Of a DNA stretch of 64,000 nucleotides, positions 59,901-64,000 are shown piece after piece. The translations under genes were made by a program, and so were the position numbers. Position 1 is the first letter of the stretch; every line of letters begins with the position of its first letter. This stretch comes from Zopfochytrium polystomum (taxonomy: Eukaryota > Chytridiomycota > Chytridiomycetes > Chytridiales > Chytridiaceae): the NCBI GenBank assembly GCA_025765615.1, contig JAIVFJ010000027.1, positions 372,001 to 436,000 on the forward strand. The letters are read 5' to 3'. A model generated the notes under the pieces. It was not told where the DNA came from. It was given only the letters and a program-made list of their open reading frames with translations, and did not search any database.

Positions 59901-59997
59901 CCCGCGATTCTTATTTAAGGGTGACGGATGTTACGAGGAAGGCGACGCAGACATTTTGCTTGACTGGCTCTCGTCATCGCGCTCCACGGTGCGGTGA
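56967..59997 (+). CDS. Zn(II)2Cys6 transcription factor, copy 1
   Basis: Six exons: 56967-57316, 57400-57617, 57699-57891, 57947-58113, 58170-58340 and 58388-59997. Phases consistent; 902 aa. The zinc cluster is in exon 2: CEICRKRKLKCNG then PSCSFCSRRNFDCVY, followed by a basic coiled linker (YRAELERRKKRRTR). Fungal-specific middle homology domain: DAFFNIRPPIAGVLHKRTYL, then PRLECVQALIILSLTTS, then AHAERAARLALTLGLNID and SWLEKESRRRCFWFSFIGDQ. The large last exon holds the rest of that domain and a Ser/Pro/Gly-rich tail ending in LLDWLSSSRSTVR. Such factors bind CGG-containing sites as dimers. The regulated pathway cannot be read from sequence. Copy 2 lies downstream in the same direction. Confidence 0.9.
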
Positions 59998-60335
59998 AAC
60001 CAAAATTTTTCTTTGTTGGTTGCTTAGTATATACATATGTGTCCACTACGATGGTCAATCGATACCAAATCAGCTTCGTGAAAGTTCACAGCGAAAATTT
60101 GGCACTAGGTACAGCAGGATGCGAAACGACCGCGGTGTTGCCGTGCGTCTGTCCGTGCACTCCGGGGGAGGCAGGCACAGCTCCGAGAAGAGAGCGAGAC
60201 GGAATCGCGGTTTGACCGGTCGTTTCGTCTACCTGTGTATCGGGAGCTATCTCTCCAGACTTTCGATGCTTTGACGGCGACGCGATTTCCCTCAATCTTA
60301 AATCTTTCTCTCCACTTTCTTTTTTTTCCATGCAG

Positions 60336-60546
60336 GCGAAAAGTGGCCCGGCATCGTGGATTGCCCGGACTGCAACCAAATGAACAACTTTTGGCAAGGC
60401 CAGATTGTCGATGCTCAAGGCAATCTACTGTACATACGAGCAAGCGACTGGGCCGATCAACGAAGCCGGCCATCATCTGCTGGCCCGGACGCTCGAGTAC
60501 GGTCCGACGAATCGGATCACCGGTGACGAGTTCTTGCGTCTTACCT
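60336..60546 (+). pseudogene. Duplicated fragment of CDK8 exon 6
   Basis: Matches 55425-55630 of CDK8 along its length, starting right after a TCCATGCAG acceptor. Recognisable segments are EKWPGIVDCPDCNQMNNFWQ and, later, [13 protein letters not shown] sequence. Length differences near 60405 and 60425 put the two halves in different frames, and similarity stops near 60546. No other CDK8 exon is present. It lies upstream of factor copy 2, just as CDK8 lies upstream of copy 1. Confidence 0.8.
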
Positions 60547-60889
60547 TTTTGTGCAATGGGTCAGTACTGCACACAACCGCTTCACAAAACACTGACCGAC
60601 CGACTGTGCGAGTGAATTACAAATCCTTCTCGATGGCACTGTATTAATAATATCCCACTCCCACAATTTTGTATTTTCTCGTTGTTTTTTTCCCCGCCCA
60701 TGTATTACTGCCGTTACAAACGGTACGGTAGTTCATTAACCAAACTGCCGGAAAACAGATGGCTGCAAGAGATAATCGGCTCAGGAGTGGGTGGTCCCCC
60801 CTTTGTCCCTGGCCGCGTCAGCTAATCGTTTGTCAGACAAAAGCGTGACCCTTACCGATCATGTGTGCGGAGGACGGACTCGCGCAGGA

Positions 60890-60942
<53 letters not shown>

Positions 60943-61342
60943 TGTGTGTGTGTGTGTGTGTGACTGAGGCGACGGAATTTTTTCTCCGGCGTTGGGTCCC
61001 ATAAACAAGCTCATTGCTCCCTGCGCTCGTTCTGCGTCCTCAACGAGGGCGCGCACGGGGAAACGCCTTTCCTGAGCAACAGGAAGACCGGCGCGAAAAG
61101 CAATTTTACCCATCAGTCTTCCCAAAGCCCTCCCATCCCACCAACTGCAGTAATATCAGCAGAAACAAGGAACAAACGGCAAAATCAGCACCGGCATCAA
61201 TATCAACAGCAGATATTCCTTCGCGCGTTTGAAACTCCTCTTGCATTCCGCACGCATACAAAGGCGTGCACACCCTCTCCCCTTCCCCCCTATCCTTTCC
61301 GCATCTCTCTAAGCTTGTGAGAGAGCCATTAAAGCTGACGCG
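60547..61342. other. Intergenic with (GA)n-(GT)n repeat; duplicated flank
   Basis: A GA run at about 60896-60940 passes directly into a GT run at about 60941-60962. Beyond it the sequence resembles the flank before copy 1. The 59998-60335 stretch upstream also shows no gene. Confidence 0.55.
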
Positions 61343-64000
61343 ATGGCCACGCACGGTGAGCGACGACCTCGAACGCAGCAGATCACGTCCGCGGTTTCCT
61401 CCTCGCTGTTTCCCGCGAGTAACTTACCGTCTCACGATGGCAGATCGCAGCCTGTCCACGGCGGCTACAACGACACCAATTTCCAGTTGCGCGCAGTCGC
61501 CTCAACCCTTCGGGCATCCAAGCCCACACTTAAATCGAGGGTCGTGACCCCGTCCGCGAACCCTCAGTCGACTCTCTACGACGTCCAGCCGATTTTCACA
61601 CAGCATGATGGCGAGGAGCACCCGCGTCACGCGAAGGATCCCGTGGATGCTCGTGCCACTACCAACGGCCTTAACCGGAGATGGTGCGCTGTCATTCCGA
61701 TCATTCAAAGACAACACGATTCGACTGACATGCGCAACGACACTAGGTCCTGCGAAATCTGCCGAAAGAGGAAACTCAAGTGCAACGGAAACCGACCTTC
61801 TTGCTCCTTTTGCAGTCGCAGATGTTTCGATTGTGTCTATCTCGGGACAAAAACTCGCAGCGAGCACGACACGCAAGCGAAGTACAGGGCGGAGCTGGAG
61901 CGGCGGAAGAAGAGGCGAACCCTAATGCTGGCGAAGCGAGTGGCAGTTCCAGAATGGGCGCCAGGTTAGCACTTGCCTAAACCACGGGTTGCCGTCGGGC
62001 GCTCGCTTCCTTTTGTGGACTTTAATATTCACCTTCGAGAATAAGAAAGCGACGTTTCGAGTCCGGCTTCCGTCGGCTCTGATCAGCCCGAAGCAACCTT
62101 CGCCCTTCGGCCGGGAGCAGATGAAGGAGAGGAGCTGATCCTAATGCACGCATTCTTCAACATCCAACCACTGATGTCAGGGGTTTTGCACAAGCGAACG
62201 TACCTCAGAAGCTACAAATATGCCCCTGCTTACTTGCGGTACCTTTATCAAAGTACTACACATGCGATTTCTAACATCCATCAACTTCGAACCCAGGCTC
62301 GCCGTTTGCGCCGCTGGAGCGAACGTTCCATTCAATTCCGCCCTGTCCGAGAAGGATTCGTTGTGGTACATTCGGCAAGTTATCCCGATGCTGGCGGTCG
62401 CTGTGCGACAACCTCGGCTTGAGTGCGTTCAGGCGTTGGTTATTTTATCTCTCACCGCTTCATGTGAGCTTCATCGGATCAACTCTCTCAATTTGATAAA
62501 TCTGAATTCTGTCTCCCATACAGATGTCGGAGAGGAAAGTGCGGCACTGGCCCATGCCGAAGGAGCAGCTCGAATGGCTCTGACACTCGGTCTTAATATT
62601 GATCCAGACGATAGTGGGAGCTTGTTTCACTTATCGTGGCTGGAAAAGGAGAGTAGACGAAGATGCTTCTGGTACAGCTTCATCGGAGATCAAGGTGTGT
62701 TTCCGGCGTAAATGTCGTGAATTTCGTAACACTCTATGTAGTGAGACAAGCGGTAACATCCTGCGAATCGATTTTGAGCATGAGCACGTCGTCAGTCAAG
62801 CCTGTTGGGCCAGAATCAGTCTGGACAAGCCTAGGACTGCCGGAGAGCTTGAAGGAAGAATTCGAATCGCGCCGCTCTGTTGAAGATAACCCCATTCATT
62901 GGATGGTGCAGCTTCTGGAGATCCTTCACCGTGTACAAATGATCTCCCGCTCCGTTGAACACGATGATATCGAAGATGACAGCAGCCTTCGACTGACCGA
63001 GGAGATGCTTGAAGCCGATCTTTCTCGTTGGTGCAATACTATTCCCACTTCCTTTTGGCACAAGTCGGAAGAACTCCTTTCTGGGAAAACGGAAGAGGAG
63101 GGGTTCTCTTCGCAAACGCCCCCAGCTGTCTCATTTGTATTTCATGGTTGTATGTGCTTGCTGATGCGCCGGCGATCCATGCGGTGTATTCGGAGCCTGT
63201 GTTCCGGCATCCCAGCCGCAGCAAGCATACCGGAAGAGGATTTGCTTGCGTTCAAGAAAGGATTGGACGCCGCCAAAGCAATGGCACGGATAATCTTATT
63301 GTTCGATTGCAATAGTACGCATATAGGCCTGCTACCGCAAATCTCGATGTTCCTGTGCCTTCATGGCGCAATGTTGCTGATCGTGGTCGAGTGGCTTAAA
63401 AGCCCCAAGAGCCCAGTTGGATTGGCCGGACAATTTGTGCAGACAGATTTACTCTCTCCGGGAATCGACGGTGACAACGCTGCAGAAGAAAACGAAAAAT
63501 TCACAAATCCAAAGATCATGATCGACTGCTTCATTTCCGTTGGTACCAAAGTGGACAGAATGCAAACTACCTCAAACTACTTGTTGAGCATTGCTTCAAA
63601 GTTTCGTGCTGGCGATTGGGAGTTTCTCGACGAGCTGGACCAAGATTCAGGATCGCCAGCGGCCGTCCTCACGGAGGCCAAGGAGCAGGGCCCTTCCTCA
63701 TCCGTGTTAGCCAATACCAGAGCTCTCGGCGACAGCCACTCTTTCCTTGAGCCAGCGACGGATTTCTCATCACTGTCAACCAAAAACTCCACATCGAGTT
63801 TTCGCACCAGCTCATCCTTCCTTTCTGGCGGGGTACATTCTCCACAGATGAGTGTGGCAGGCATGTTTCGCACCCAAATGCGAGAGTTCATCAAGCCACT
63901 GCTGGAGGTCCGCAGCTCTCTCGGACAACAGGCGTTATTGGGCTCCAACCCTACCACGGCAGTAGTCGATCTTTCCTCCACATTGCGTCGAAGGATGCAA
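61343..64000 (+). CDS. Zn(II)2Cys6 transcription factor, copy 2 (3' end beyond window)
   Basis: Exons 61343-61683, 61747-61964, 62046-62238, 62297-62463, 62524-62694 and 62742 to beyond 64000. Structure is identical to copy 1, with equal lengths for exons 2-5. The zinc cluster is CEICRKRKLKCNG then PSCSFCSRRCFDCVY, with an extra Cys where copy 1 has Asn. The middle homology region is intact (HAFFNIQPLMSGVLHKRTYL; LALTLGLNIDPD; SWLEKESRRRCFWYSFIGDQ). I read the last exon to base 64000 without a stop in frame, so the gene looks intact. Intron 1 here is a multiple of three with no stop, so it could be retained. Many amino-acid differences from copy 1 show the duplication is not very recent. Confidence 0.88.

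Overview
The window is eukaryotic nuclear DNA, almost certainly from a fungus. Genes are split by many short introns (mostly 45-75 nt, GT-AG, with pyrimidine-rich 3' ends). The gene set includes a Zn(II)2Cys6 / fungal-specific-domain transcription factor pair, a Gcn4-like bZIP, CDK8, an EAF6-type NuA4 subunit, a B-type-like cyclin and both V-ATPase and respiratory subunits. ELMO, a poly(ADP-ribose) glycohydrolase-like gene and a tandem family of lineage-specific multi-pass membrane proteins point to an early-diverging, probably zoosporic (chytrid-like) fungus; that placement is inference. All exon models were made by hand from splice consensus, phase bookkeeping and family knowledge. No database was searched.

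Left arm (1-10.4 kb) is accessory and repeat-rich. It holds at least five copies or remnants of a secreted ADP-ribosyltransferase-like gene: one complete (3329-4031), one cut by the window edge, and the rest decayed. One remnant has an expanded Gly/Ala/Lys/Thr/Gln tail. Next is a nuclear protein with three SAP-like motifs, each split by a phase-0 intron at the same position, plus a decayed second copy. Microsatellites are common here.

Centre-left (11.3-31.3 kb) is mostly housekeeping: a PARG-like protein whose glycine loop is replaced, an AIFM2/FSP1-like FAD oxidoreductase, a three-KH FUBP-type protein, a cyclin, THOC3 (mRNA export), cytochrome c oxidase subunit IV, ribosomal protein uS2/RPSA, V-ATPase catalytic subunit A, and one unrecognised gene.

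Centre-right (31.9-50 kb): TANGO6/RTP1; EAF6; two intact multi-pass membrane paralogues and a third broken by frameshifts; a bZIP factor whose 5' end abuts an isolated V-ATPase subunit C fragment; a dihydrodiol-dehydrogenase-type oxidoreductase; an RS/K-rich nuclear protein; and ELMO.

Right arm (50.6-64 kb): DNA polymerase delta small subunit (with a GC-AG intron), the Rieske iron-sulfur protein, CDK8, and two tandem Zn(II)2Cys6 factors. The second factor runs off the window. A segmental duplication copied the penultimate CDK8 exon together with the factor gene.

Some genes share pathways (V-ATPase A and a C fragment; COX4 and Rieske; CDK8, EAF6, bZIP and Zn2Cys6 factors in transcription; THOC3, FUBP and the RS protein in RNA handling). 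They are not operons, and the neighbourhood is mostly mixed. The least explained content is the ART-like cluster, the SAP family and the membrane-protein array.
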